From JAFIEN01 sp051859505 (GTDB lineage Bacteria; Pseudomonadota; Alphaproteobacteria; Rhodobacterales; Rhodobacteraceae), in contig JBHYFN010000021.1 in NCBI GenBank assembly GCA_051859505.1, positions 1 to 64,000 on the forward strand: a stretch of DNA of 64,000 bases, given 5' to 3'. The notes under the pieces are model-generated. The model ran no database searches and was not told the DNA's origin. It saw only the letters and a program-made list of their open reading frames with translations. Below, piece by piece: positions 35,664 through 44,358 of this stretch. Numbering within the stretch: position 1 is the first letter of the stretch; every line of letters begins with the position of its first letter. Both the position numbers and the translations under genes were made by a program.

Positions 35664-36596
35664 TCACGGCTGTCCGGGCCGGGTCGGATCCGGTTCGGAA
35701 GGGTCATCCGCAGCCAGCCGCCCCGGGTGGTTCACCCTGACATGGTCTTCGAACCGGCGGCGGAAGGCATCGCAGACCGGGCTTGTGCTGGCGCCCTGTC
35801 GCTGGAGGAACCCGACAAGGCGCGGCCGGGCCAGGGTGGAAAGATCGAGGGCACAGAGGTCTTCGCCGATTGCCTGCGTTGCAAGGGCGGGCAGGATCGT
35901 GACCCCTGCCCCGGCACGCACCAGAGCCAGAAGCGAGATCACGTTGCGCGCCTGCACCGAGGCGACGCCCGCCCCGTCCGCATCCACAAGCCAGGAGAGA
36001 TCGCTCATCGCGCTGTTGCGGATGAGGTGAACGCCGCCAAGGCTTTCGCGGGTCAGCGGCCGACCATCCGCCAGCGGGTGATCCCTGCGGCAGACAAGGC
36101 GGAACGGATCGCGGAACAGGGCCGTGAAGCGCAACCCGGCCCCCTCGGCCGGGGCGCCGCCGATCCCGATCTCGACCTCGCGGCTTTCAAGCAGGGCATG
36201 GATGCCGACACTGTCGGTATCGATCAGCTCGATCCGGATATCGGGATGATCCGCCAGCATCGCCGTCAGCACCGGCGGCAGGAGATGCCCCGCCACCGAG
36301 GGCACCGCCGCAACCCGCAAGGCCCCTGCCCTGCCCGTGGCAAGGGCCGAGATCCGCTCGAGCGTCAGATCCTGTTCGCGGATCAGGTTTCGGGCCAGCA
36401 GGCGCACCTCCTGCCCCAGTTCGGTCAGGCTGTTCTTCCGGTCGGCCTCGAACAGGGGGGCGCCGATCTCGGCCTCGAGCTGTTTGAGCGTCATCGAAAC
36501 CGCCGAGATGGTGCGCCCCAGAATCGCGGCGGCGTCGCGGATGTTGCCGCAATCCGCAACCGTCGTGAACACGCGAAGGGCATGGGTTCGGATCAT
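35664..36596 (-). CDS. LysR-family transcriptional regulator
   Basis: A 310-residue regulator. The helix-turn-helix occupies residues 1-60 (ALRVFTTVADCGNIRDAAAI, TISAVSMTLKQLEAEIGAPL), and the periplasmic-binding-like effector domain runs from about 88 to 290. The C-terminal 20 residues are Asp/Pro-rich. The start MIRTHALRVF was preferred because the extra 21 residues of the longer frame lie outside the fold. It is divergent from the aldehyde dehydrogenase operon (125 bases apart) and is its likely regulator, with the pst promoter on its other side. Confidence 0.88.
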   Translation of the reverse strand: MIRTHALRVFTTVADCGNIRDAAAILGRTISAVSMTLKQLEAEIGAPLFEADRKNSLTELGQEVRLLARNLIREQDLTLERISALATGRAGALRVAAVPSVAGHLLPPVLTAMLADHPDIRIELIDTDSVGIHALLESREVEIGIGGAPAEGAGLRFTALFRDPFRLVCRRDHPLADGRPLTRESLGGVHLIRNSAMSDLSWLVDADGAGVASVQARNVISLLALVRAGAGVTILPALATQAIGEDLCALDLSTLARPRLVGFLQRQGASTSPVCDAFRRRFEDHVRVNHPGRLAADDPSEPDPTRPGQP

Positions 36597-36720
36597 GGTC
36601 CCTGCTTCAAAATTTCTGAAACCGATTACTGAATAATGCGATTGCTCTGAAGCCGCCATCCTTTCTAGGTTTGCCGCAAGTCTTTTTCATCAGCCTTGCC
36701 GAACCGGCGAATGGGGGAAC

Positions 36721-38172
36721 ATGTCGCTCGAGACCCGCAGTTTCATCGCCGGAACCTGGCGCGACGGCGCGACCACGGTCGAAAACCGCAACCCTTCGGA
36801 CCTGTCCGATCTGATCGGGCTGTTCGCGCAGGCCGACCGCGCGCAACTGGACGAGGCGCTTGCCGCGGCGCGCCGGGCACAGGCCGAATGGGCCGCCACC
36901 GGCCCGCAAAGGCGCCACGATGTGCTGATGGCGATCGGGACAGAGCTGATGGCCTCGGCCACCGAGATCGGCACCCTCATCGCCCGCGAAGAGGGCAAGA
37001 CCCTGGCCGAAGGCAAGGGCGAGGCTTTCCGGGCCGGTCAGTTCTTCACCTATTTCGCCGCCGAAGCCCTGCGCCAGCTGGGCCAGACCGCCGACAGCGT
37101 CCGGCCCGGGATCGAGATCGACATCCGGCGCGAACCCGTGGGCGTCGTGGCGGTCATCAGCCCCTGGAACTTTCCGGTCGCAACGCCGGCCTGGAAGATC
37201 GCTCCGGCGCTGGCCTTCGGCAATGCCGTGGTCTGGAAGCCCGCCAACCAGACCCCGGCCAGCGCTGTCGCCCTCGCCCAGATCATCGCGCGGCAGGATC
37301 TGCCGTCTGGTCTTTTCAACCTCGTGCTGGGCAGCGGGGGCGAGATCGGCATGGCGCTGGCCCAAAGCCCGCAGGTGGATGCGATCAGCTTTACCGGCTC
37401 TGTCCCCGTCGGGCGCGCGATCGCGGCAGCGGCCATTCCCAACATGACCCGGTTGCAGATGGAGATGGGATCCAAGAACCCCATGATCATCCTCGAGGAT
37501 TGCGACCTCGATCTTGCCGTCGCCCATGCCACCAACGCGGCCTTTGGCGGCACCGGCCAGAAATGCACCGCCGCGAGCCGCCTTGTCGTGCATGAGCGGA
37601 TCCACGACGCCTTTGTCGAAAGGCTTGTGGCGGCGGCCAAGGGCCTTGTGGTGGGTCATGCGCTTGAGGAGGCAACGCAGATCGGCCCCGTGGCCAGCGC
37701 CGAACAGCTCGCCTCGAACCTCGCCTATATCGAGACGGGCAAGCGCGAGGGGGCTGCCCTTCTGTGCGGCGGCACGCGGCTTGAGCGCTCGACCGACGGC
37801 TATTTCATGGCACCCGCCGTCTTTGCCGGCACAAGCAACGCCATGCGCCTCAACCGGGAAGAGATGTTCGGCCCCATCACCTGCGTGATCAGGGCCTCGG
37901 ATTATGACGAAGCGTTGCACATCGCCAACGACACCGAATTCGGCCTGACCGCCGGCATCATGACCAAAGACCTCGGCAAAGCCACGCATTTCCGGCGCCA
38001 TGCGAAGGCGGGATGCGTGATGGTCAACCTGCCCACGGCCGGCACCGACTATCATGTGCCGTTCGGCGGTCGGGGGGCGTCAAGCTATGGGCCGCGCGAA
38101 CAGGGCCGCTTCGCCGAGGAATTCTACACCATCGTCAAGACCGCCTATATCCATTCGGGAACGCCCGCGTGA
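36721..38172 (+). CDS. NAD(P)-dependent aldehyde dehydrogenase
   Basis: A 483-residue enzyme with catalytic C282 (GTGQKCTAASRLVV) and general base E248 (QMEMGSKNPMIIL). The EMGSKNP form is typical of alpha-ketoglutaric-semialdehyde (2,5-dioxovalerate) dehydrogenases, so a 5-carbon keto-semialdehyde is a reasonable but unproven substrate. It is the first gene of a four-gene operon whose members all overlap by four bases. It is only distantly like the aldehyde dehydrogenase at 19041-20480. The GGGGGAAC before the ATG supports the start. Confidence 0.9.
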   Translation: MSLETRSFIAGTWRDGATTVENRNPSDLSDLIGLFAQADRAQLDEALAAARRAQAEWAATGPQRRHDVLMAIGTELMASATEIGTLIAREEGKTLAEGKGEAFRAGQFFTYFAAEALRQLGQTADSVRPGIEIDIRREPVGVVAVISPWNFPVATPAWKIAPALAFGNAVVWKPANQTPASAVALAQIIARQDLPSGLFNLVLGSGGEIGMALAQSPQVDAISFTGSVPVGRAIAAAAIPNMTRLQMEMGSKNPMIILEDCDLDLAVAHATNAAFGGTGQKCTAASRLVVHERIHDAFVERLVAAAKGLVVGHALEEATQIGPVASAEQLASNLAYIETGKREGAALLCGGTRLERSTDGYFMAPAVFAGTSNAMRLNREEMFGPITCVIRASDYDEALHIANDTEFGLTAGIMTKDLGKATHFRRHAKAGCVMVNLPTAGTDYHVPFGGRGASSYGPREQGRFAEEFYTIVKTAYIHSGTPA

Positions 38173-39188
38173 CGACCGGGGTCGATGCCCCCCGGATCGA
38201 CGGGCTGCAATATGCCAACTGGTCGGAAAAGATCTTTCGCCAGATGCGCGAAGGTGGCCTTGATGCGGTGCATGTGACGATCACCTATCACGAGACCTTT
38301 CGCGAGACGGTCCTGAACATCGAGGCCTGGAACCGCCGGTTCGAGCGGTTTTCCGATCTGATCTTTCAGGGCTTCACCGCCAAGGATATCGCGCTTGCGC
38401 GGGCAACGGGGCGGACGGCCATCATTTTCGGCGCGCAGAACCCGTCCTGCATCGAGGATGACATCGGCCTTGTCGAGGTGCTGCACCGGCTGGGCCTGCG
38501 CTTCATGCAACTGACCTACAACAACCAGTCGCTGCTGGCGACAGGTTGCTACGAGGCCGAGGATACCGGCCTGACCCGGATGGGCCGCGAGGTCGTGGCC
38601 GAGATGAACCGGGTCGGCATGGTGGTGGACATGAGCCATTCCGGCGAACGCTCGACGCTTGAGGCGATTGCCCATTCCTCGCGGCCCATCGCCATCACCC
38701 ATGCCAATCCCGCCCAATGGCATCCCGCCCGGCGCAACAAGTCCGAAACCGTCCTGCGCGCTCTGGCCGAAAGCGGCGGCATGCTGGGCTTTTCGCTTTA
38801 CCCGCACCATCTGGCGGGCGGCAGCGGTTGCCGGCTGCAGCAGTTTTGCGAGATGATCGCGCGGACCGCCGATCTGATGGGAGTTGAGCGGATCGGCATC
38901 GGATCGGACCTCTGTCAGGATCAGCCCGACAGCGTGGTCGACTGGATGCGCAGCGGGCGCTGGACCAAGGGCCGCGATTTCGGAGAGGGCTCGGCCGACA
39001 ACCCCGGCTTTCCCGACATGCCCGACTGGTTCCGCGACAACCGGGATTTCGGCCGCATCGGAGCAGGATTGCGCGACCTTGGTTTTTCGTCCGAGAATGT
39101 GGCTGCCGTGATGGGGGGCAACTGGGCAAGTTACTTCGCCCAAAGCTTTGGCCCCTCCGGCACCGCAGGGCAAGGAGCCGCGAGATGA
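38169..39188 (+). CDS. peptidase M19 (membrane dipeptidase)-family protein lacking the HxD metal site
   Basis: A 339-residue TIM-barrel protein of the renal dipeptidase family. The glutamate region (GCYEAEDTGLTRMG) and both later histidines (VVDMSHSGERS, IAITHANPAQWH) are present. The first metal motif, normally DGHxD, is replaced by IDGLQYANWSEK, so one or both zinc ions may be lost. I recall similar M19 proteins beside dimethylglycine-catabolism genes in Pseudomonas, where their role is also not defined. The start is GTG, overlapping the upstream stop as GTGA. No signal peptide is present, so it acts in the cytoplasm. Confidence 0.82.
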   Translation: MTTGVDAPRIDGLQYANWSEKIFRQMREGGLDAVHVTITYHETFRETVLNIEAWNRRFERFSDLIFQGFTAKDIALARATGRTAIIFGAQNPSCIEDDIGLVEVLHRLGLRFMQLTYNNQSLLATGCYEAEDTGLTRMGREVVAEMNRVGMVVDMSHSGERSTLEAIAHSSRPIAITHANPAQWHPARRNKSETVLRALAESGGMLGFSLYPHHLAGGSGCRLQQFCEMIARTADLMGVERIGIGSDLCQDQPDSVVDWMRSGRWTKGRDFGEGSADNPGFPDMPDWFRDNRDFGRIGAGLRDLGFSSENVAAVMGGNWASYFAQSFGPSGTAGQGAAR

Positions 39189-40861
39189 CCTGTGCCGATC
39201 TGAACCCGATGCCCGGGGCCAGCGCCTTTCGGCGCCCCCCGGCCGAGGTGATGCGTCTGGCGCGGATGGGCTGCAGCCACCCTACCCGCCTGTCGTTCCT
39301 GCGCCAGCTTCTGCGGCGGATCGAGGACGAAGCCTGGCAGTTCGACCGCCCCGTCTGGGAGGTGGATGCCAAGGGCGTGGGCCGTGCCGTCTATCGCGCC
39401 ATCGGACCGTCGCACACCTACAGCCTTGTCGCCTTTGCCCATGACCTGCCGCCCGAGGCGCGGTCGGACCGGGTCATCGCCACCGCCTGGGACGCCACCT
39501 TCGCCCTGTTCGACGGCACACCCACGCCCGATGATCTGGACCGCCTCGCCGCCAATGTGCCCCTGCAAGAGGCCGGACGGATCACCCCGCGCGAGCTTTC
39601 GCTCAGCCGCGCCAACCGCTCGGTGCGGCTGTTCGATCATGTGGTGGACAGGCTCTCGCAGGGGCAGCAGCCCGATCGCGCCGCGCTTCTGGAGACCGGC
39701 TATCTGATGCGGACCACGGCGGTTTACGGATCGGGCAAATTCGGGGCCGCGGATCGCAGCGCCATCGCCGACCGGCCCGAGCTTCGGGGCCCGTTTCAGG
39801 CCGAGATGCTTTCGGTCTGGCTGATACGGGCCTTCACGGTCGATCTGGTCGAGCATCTGGCCCGCACGCGGGGCGGGGAAGGCGCCGCACGGCTGGCCCC
39901 GGACCTGAAACGCGCGCTGGGCGTGGGGAATTCGACCGGGCTTGGCATGGCGCCCTTCCTGATCCGCCATCCGGTGCTTCTGAACAACTGGATGCTGGCC
40001 CGGGAGGAGGCGCTGGCCCGTGTCCGGGCGCAGGCCCATGTCGGAGAGGCAGAGTTCGATGGTTTTCTTTCGGCAATCCGTGCCGCTGCCGAAAACGCCC
40101 GGCTCTGGACAAGTGCCCATCCCGTGCAGCTTGCGAAGCTCGATCAGCTGCGGGAGAGCCTCGCCCGGATCGAGGACCACGCCCGGCAAGGCTGGGACAG
40201 GACCGGGCGGCATCCCTGGAACACCCTCTGGCTCTGGGGCGAGGCGACCCTGCCGCTGGAAGGCCAGGAAGCCCTGCTCGCCGCCCTGCTTGAACCGCAC
40301 GGAGCGCTGATCGACGGCCTGGGCGACTGCATGGATGCCGACGAGGGCCATGCCTTCGCCATTGATGGCGCGATGCCTCTGGGGGATCTCTGCGACCTTC
40401 TTGAGACGCAATACGGCTGGGCGCTCGAGGTGGACTACGGCGCACCCGAGAACGCTGCCCGCTTCTGGTATGTGTCCGAGGACAAGCTCGAACCGCGCCT
40501 TGGCGAGCGCTTCGACGAACCGGGTAGCGAACGCGAACTGCCCCTCGACACGGGCCGGCAGGCCGCCGCCCTCTGGCGGGCGGTGCAATCGGCGCCGCAG
40601 GACATGCCGGTCGCCGCGCTCGTCCTGTCGCAGCCGCAGCATCGCGCCGCTGTCCGCCGCGCCCAGATCGCCGGCCGTCACCCCTTTGCCGAAATCCGCG
40701 ACAACCTGATCGCCGCCGACATGCTGCCCATCGACCTGTTGCGCTGCAAGCTCGCCTTCTTCGGCGCGACGCGGTTCGATCCGCGATCCGACCGCTGGGT
40801 GCGCATCAGCCTGTTTCAGGGCGCCCCCTATCCCGAAGACTTCGGACCCGGGCCTGCATGA
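39185..40861 (+). CDS. conserved protein of unknown function, 558 residues
   Basis: I do not recognise this family. It is a soluble, mostly helical protein without signal or membrane segments. Notable conserved-looking stretches are SHPTRLSFLRQLLRRI (34-49), LKRALGVGNSTGLGMAPFLI (about 240-260), HPVLLNNWMLAREEAL and RFWYVSEDKLEPRLGER. It overlaps the M19-like gene and the DUF3726 gene by four bases at each end, so its product should be made in step with theirs. It could be an enzyme or assembly factor of the operon's unknown pathway. Confidence 0.75.
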   Translation: MTCADLNPMPGASAFRRPPAEVMRLARMGCSHPTRLSFLRQLLRRIEDEAWQFDRPVWEVDAKGVGRAVYRAIGPSHTYSLVAFAHDLPPEARSDRVIATAWDATFALFDGTPTPDDLDRLAANVPLQEAGRITPRELSLSRANRSVRLFDHVVDRLSQGQQPDRAALLETGYLMRTTAVYGSGKFGAADRSAIADRPELRGPFQAEMLSVWLIRAFTVDLVEHLARTRGGEGAARLAPDLKRALGVGNSTGLGMAPFLIRHPVLLNNWMLAREEALARVRAQAHVGEAEFDGFLSAIRAAAENARLWTSAHPVQLAKLDQLRESLARIEDHARQGWDRTGRHPWNTLWLWGEATLPLEGQEALLAALLEPHGALIDGLGDCMDADEGHAFAIDGAMPLGDLCDLLETQYGWALEVDYGAPENAARFWYVSEDKLEPRLGERFDEPGSERELPLDTGRQAAALWRAVQSAPQDMPVAALVLSQPQHRAAVRRAQIAGRHPFAEIRDNLIAADMLPIDLLRCKLAFFGATRFDPRSDRWVRISLFQGAPYPEDFGPGPA

Positions 40862-41592
40862 CACCGCCCGACACAACCTCTGCCGAGGCCAGGGTCTTCG
40901 CCGCGCCGACCGGCGACACGATCACCCCCTCGCTGTCCGAGATCACCTCCCTCGCCACCCGCGCCGCGCGGGGCGCCGGGTTCGACTGGGGCGAGGCCGA
41001 AGACATCGGCCAGGCCGTGGCATGGCTGGCGGCACGGGGTCTGCCGGGATGCGAGCTTTTGCTGCAAAGGCTCGAGGCCGGGCCGATGAGCCGGCCCATG
41101 CCCGAGGGCGGTCACTGGCGCTGCGACGACCGCCAATGCCCCTTGCAGACCGGCATGGCACTCGCAGACCGGGCGCGGCTGGACGATGGGCCAAGTGGCG
41201 GGCCGGGCGGCGGGCCGGGCGGCGGGGCGCTCACACTCCATGCGGTCGGGTTCCCGGGGCTCCTCCTCCCATTTCTCGCTGTTGCAGCAAGGCTTCTGGG
41301 GCGCGCGCTTGACCTGCGGGCCGAAGGGATCACCCTCCGGGTTCACCCCGATGGCCGGACCGGGCCGGACAGGCATTGCCTGCTCTTCTGCGGTATGGAG
41401 CGGGCCGATGTCAGGCTGGATCAAGCCGCGGTCCGGATGGAGGAGAACCCGGCAGGCAGCGGAACAACCCAACCGGCGCCCGTTCCGCTGCAGGTCTGGA
41501 AAAGGCTGGATCACTGGGCGCTGATGACAACGGTGCCAACCTCCGAAACCTCGACAAGCGGCGCGGGCGCCGGCCAGGATGACAACGACTGA
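40858..41592 (+). CDS. DUF3726-type protein
   Basis: A 244-residue protein whose residues 25-75 (LSEITSLATRAARGAGFDWG, EAEDIGQAVAWLAARGLPG) match my memory of the N-terminus of DUF3726 proteins, a family of unknown function. The middle contains a glycine-proline run (GGPGGGPGGG) that looks like a recent in-frame repeat of GGGCCGGGCGGC units, and the last 20 residues are low-complexity. It is the fourth gene of the coupled operon. No catalytic motif is visible. From 41593 to the tRNA there is no recognisable gene. Confidence 0.65.
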   Translation: MTPPDTTSAEARVFAAPTGDTITPSLSEITSLATRAARGAGFDWGEAEDIGQAVAWLAARGLPGCELLLQRLEAGPMSRPMPEGGHWRCDDRQCPLQTGMALADRARLDDGPSGGPGGGPGGGALTLHAVGFPGLLLPFLAVAARLLGRALDLRAEGITLRVHPDGRTGPDRHCLLFCGMERADVRLDQAAVRMEENPAGSGTTQPAPVPLQVWKRLDHWALMTTVPTSETSTSGAGAGQDDND

Positions 41593-41890
41593 GGCGACGG
41601 TCACAGTGCCGCGCCGGCTCACAGCACCGCCGCGCCACGGACCCCGGCCGCCTGCGAAACGCATTGGGCCGCGGCGACGGAACGGGGCATCACCCAAACC
41701 TCGAGTCGCCCTAACGCACATGCACCCGATCCCTGCCCCGTCTGGTGCCCCGGCGGCGACTGACGGGCATCATGGCTGGCTCGACAGGGGCAGTCTGATC
41801 GGTGGCAGACACTGCGGCGCGGCAAAGCAAAGATTTCTCGCCGGCACCTATTGCTCCCGCCGCAGACATTGACTAGGTAGCCCACATCGT

Positions 41891-41967
<77 letters not shown>

Positions 41968-42085
41968 AATCTCGTAAACATATCAGCAGGTTAGAACCCG
42001 ACGTAAACCGTCTGGCTTTTGGCGTGCATTTCATGTCAACGCCATGTCAACGTTTTGGGAGTCGCCCTCAGGCGCGCCCAGCGCG

Positions 42086-43219
42086 TCAGACTTTCAGCAG
42101 ATCAAGCAGCGGATCGAAGGCGTACATCGCGGCGCGGCGTCCCGAAGCGGGCTCGATCGTGCGCAGCAATCCCGCATCAACAAGGCGCCGGGACAGTGCG
42201 CGCGCCGAGGATGCCGGGATTCCGGAGCGATCGACAAACCGGTCGTTGCGGAAGATCGGGCTGGCGAACACGAAGTCCAGGGCCTGATCGTGGAACTGCG
42301 AATTCAGTACTTCGCGGAACCGTTCTCGCATCTCGCCGTGAAGACGGAAGATTGCGTCGGCCGTCTCGATGTTGACCGTCGCCTGGGCGTGCATGGCCTG
42401 AAGGAAGAACGCTACCCAGCTGGTCCAGTCGCCGCTCGCTGAGACCGCGCGCATCCGCTCGATGTACTCGTCCTTGTGGGCCTCGAAATAGCCGGAGACG
42501 AAGAAGTTCGGCTGATGCAGGACGCCGAGCTTCCACAGCATCAGGGTGATCAGCATGCGCCCGATCCGGCCGTTGCCGTCCTCGAATGGGTGCAGGGCTT
42601 CGAACTCGACATGTGCGATGGCCGTCCGGATCAGCGGCCGCATCGTGCTTTCGTTGATGTAGCGAACAAGCTCGACCATTGCCGGGCCAAGCTGCTCAGG
42701 GGCAATCGGCACATAGTGGATCTTCCCGCGGCGCTCGTCCCCGATGTAGTTCTGCTCCACCTTGTAGCTGCCAGGACGCTTGCGGGCACCACGGCCGAAA
42801 GACAGGAGCTGCTGGTGCGCTGTCCGGATCAGATGTTCACCAAGTGGTGCGCCCTCGGCGAGGGCTTGCTGGGCGTTCTTGAGCGCTCGCGAGTAAAGAA
42901 AGGTCTCGACATCGTCGTTGCGCGCTTCGCGGTAGGGATCGGCACTCCCCGCGTCCTCTTCGGCCTCCAACCGGTACAGTTCCTCGATGGTCGAGATCGT
43001 CCCCTCCATCCGGGAGGAGGTGACGGCGTCCTGGCGGCGCAGGGGAGCGAGAAACAGCTCGCTGTTCACCATGCCTGACATCTTGGCATCGTACCGTGCC
43101 AGTGAAGCAGCTGCTTCCTCCAGCGGCCCGAGCAGCACCTCGTAGTCGAGCGTCGACGGTGGGAACGCGCCGAGGTGGTAGGTGACAGCGTCTGTCAGAT
43201 CGTAGGTTTTGGTGATCAT
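42086..43219 (-). CDS. Fic-domain protein (probable AMP transferase), self-inhibited type
   Basis: A 377-residue Fic enzyme that likely transfers AMP or another nucleotide moiety to a protein target. The active loop HPFEDGNGRIGR (210-221) is complete. The N-terminal inhibitory helix has S68-xxx-E72-G73 (SSRMEGT), whose glutamate blocks ATP until displaced. This is the class with the inhibitor fused in front, and the C-terminal 70 residues look like a winged helix (IPASSARALSRRLVDAGLLR). I set the start at MITKTYDLTD; the frame stays open to 43456 but overlaps the palindromic control region. Such genes are common in mobile islands. Confidence 0.88.
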   Translation of the reverse strand: MITKTYDLTDAVTYHLGAFPPSTLDYEVLLGPLEEAAASLARYDAKMSGMVNSELFLAPLRRQDAVTSSRMEGTISTIEELYRLEAEEDAGSADPYREARNDDVETFLYSRALKNAQQALAEGAPLGEHLIRTAHQQLLSFGRGARKRPGSYKVEQNYIGDERRGKIHYVPIAPEQLGPAMVELVRYINESTMRPLIRTAIAHVEFEALHPFEDGNGRIGRMLITLMLWKLGVLHQPNFFVSGYFEAHKDEYIERMRAVSASGDWTSWVAFFLQAMHAQATVNIETADAIFRLHGEMRERFREVLNSQFHDQALDFVFASPIFRNDRFVDRSGIPASSARALSRRLVDAGLLRTIEPASGRRAAMYAFDPLLDLLKV

Positions 43220-43285
43220 ATAGGCGTCGATTCTGTCATCAAGGTGATTTGCCGCCAACCTAGTCGCGGCAAGATCGCTTGACAA

Positions 43286-43305
43286 CAGAATAGCGCCATA
43301 TTCTG
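43286..43305. promoter_or_regulatory. palindrome 1 upstream of fic (CAGAATA-N6-TATTCTG)
   Basis: A perfect 7-bp inverted repeat with 6-base spacer, about 67 bases before the fic start. It shares the core AGAATA/TATTCT with the larger palindrome at 43461-43489. Another inverted repeat, TTGCCGC-N10-GCGGCAA, lies between it and the gene (43249-43272). It is likely an operator for fic control. Confidence 0.5.
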
Positions 43306-43460
43306 ACGCCAAGCGTGGTTGCCGCCAGTCGTCTGCTATCAAGCACCTTTGACGCCAGAGACGCCTCGTCTCCCTCGCGCCAAGCCGCGACAGGTCCATC
43401 CCCGGAGATGTGATCCCATCGCGCACTCCCCGCAGGCGGGACGAAGAACGCTGCAAACTG

Positions 43461-43489
43461 TGCGGAGAATACGGCAGCTATTCTCCGCA
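43461..43489. promoter_or_regulatory. palindrome 2 in the fic divergent region (TGCGGAGAATA-N7-TATTCTCCGCA)
   Basis: A perfect inverted repeat of 11-bp arms with a 7-base spacer, 72 bases before the plus-strand gene at 43561. The length and perfection point to a dimeric DNA-binding protein. The shared core with palindrome 1 suggests that one regulator binds both. The C-terminal winged helix of the Fic protein is a possible reader. Confidence 0.6.
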
Positions 43490-43560
43490 TGTTCGTCAGG
43501 ATGTGGGGAAGTCGCCCGGAGTGCGTGGAAACAGGAAACAGCCTGTGGCAACGTTGCACC

Positions 43561-44283
43561 ATGATCGAATTCCGCCTGCTGCCTGATGACCACCCCGATC
43601 TCGCGCATTCCCCCATGCTGCGGGCAGCACTCCTGACCCTGCAATACGCGCAGGAGCATGGCTCGATCGGACTGACCAAGACCAAGGCATTCAAGCGCGT
43701 CTTCGTCCATTGGGCGGTCGAGCATTTCGGCTGGCCGGGCAGAAGCGCGGAAGAGATGTTCCGCTACAGCAAGGTCATCAACGAATACGAGTTCCCGCCG
43801 CTCGAGGTGCTGCATTACCTGCTGATCTCGCTGCGCCTGGGACGGCACTACAAGGGCGAGTTCCGGCTGACCAAGCGTGGCGCCGAGCTGGCGGGCGCCC
43901 CGGGGCGCCTGTTCACCGAGCTGATCCCCTACTTCGTCCTCCGGATCGATCACGCCTCCTATGCGCGGTTCGACGAGCGCCCCTTTGGAAAATGGGATGT
44001 CTGGATGAACGTCATCAACGTCGAGGCGGACCACGGCACGACCGAGGCCGCCTTGTTCAAGGCCTTCTACAGTGAGCCGAAGGATTGGCACACGGCCGGA
44101 TGGCGAGAGATGGCCGCGTTCTCGTCCTGCGTCCTGCTTCCGCTCGAATGGGCCGGCCTGCTGGTGGAAACCCGCGAGGACGACCCCGGCAAGCATGTGT
44201 GCCATATCTTCAAGACCCCGCTGTGGCGCAGCGCGCTCAAGCTTGACACCGACGACATGCTGCGGCCGATCGCCGTGCAGTGA
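43561..44283 (+). CDS. conserved protein of unknown function, 240 residues
   Basis: I do not recognise a named family. The protein is soluble, with segments such as GSIGLTKTKAFKRVFVHWAV (35-54) and LRLGRHYKGEFRLTKRGAEL (92-111) that look like two helix-turn-helix-type modules. I have seen similar proteins only as hypotheticals on alphaproteobacterial plasmids and islands. It is divergent from fic across the two palindromes. The start ATG 43561 was preferred to an earlier one because the extra residues are unlike protein. An exonuclease gene follows after 75 bases. Confidence 0.65.
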   Translation: MIEFRLLPDDHPDLAHSPMLRAALLTLQYAQEHGSIGLTKTKAFKRVFVHWAVEHFGWPGRSAEEMFRYSKVINEYEFPPLEVLHYLLISLRLGRHYKGEFRLTKRGAELAGAPGRLFTELIPYFVLRIDHASYARFDERPFGKWDVWMNVINVEADHGTTEAALFKAFYSEPKDWHTAGWREMAAFSSCVLLPLEWAGLLVETREDDPGKHVCHIFKTPLWRSALKLDTDDMLRPIAVQ

Positions 44284-44358
44284 GGGCAGCGGTCCCCCTC
44301 GTTCCGGGCGCGTGCCTTGCTCGGTGACGGAATCCCCGTTGCCCGTTAAGTTGGGCTG

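Noticed and set aside
41200..41235. Glycine-proline repeat in the DUF3726 gene as a functional collagen-like motif
   Set aside because: Only two units of GGGCCGGGCGGC; best explained as a short slippage repeat in GC-rich DNA.
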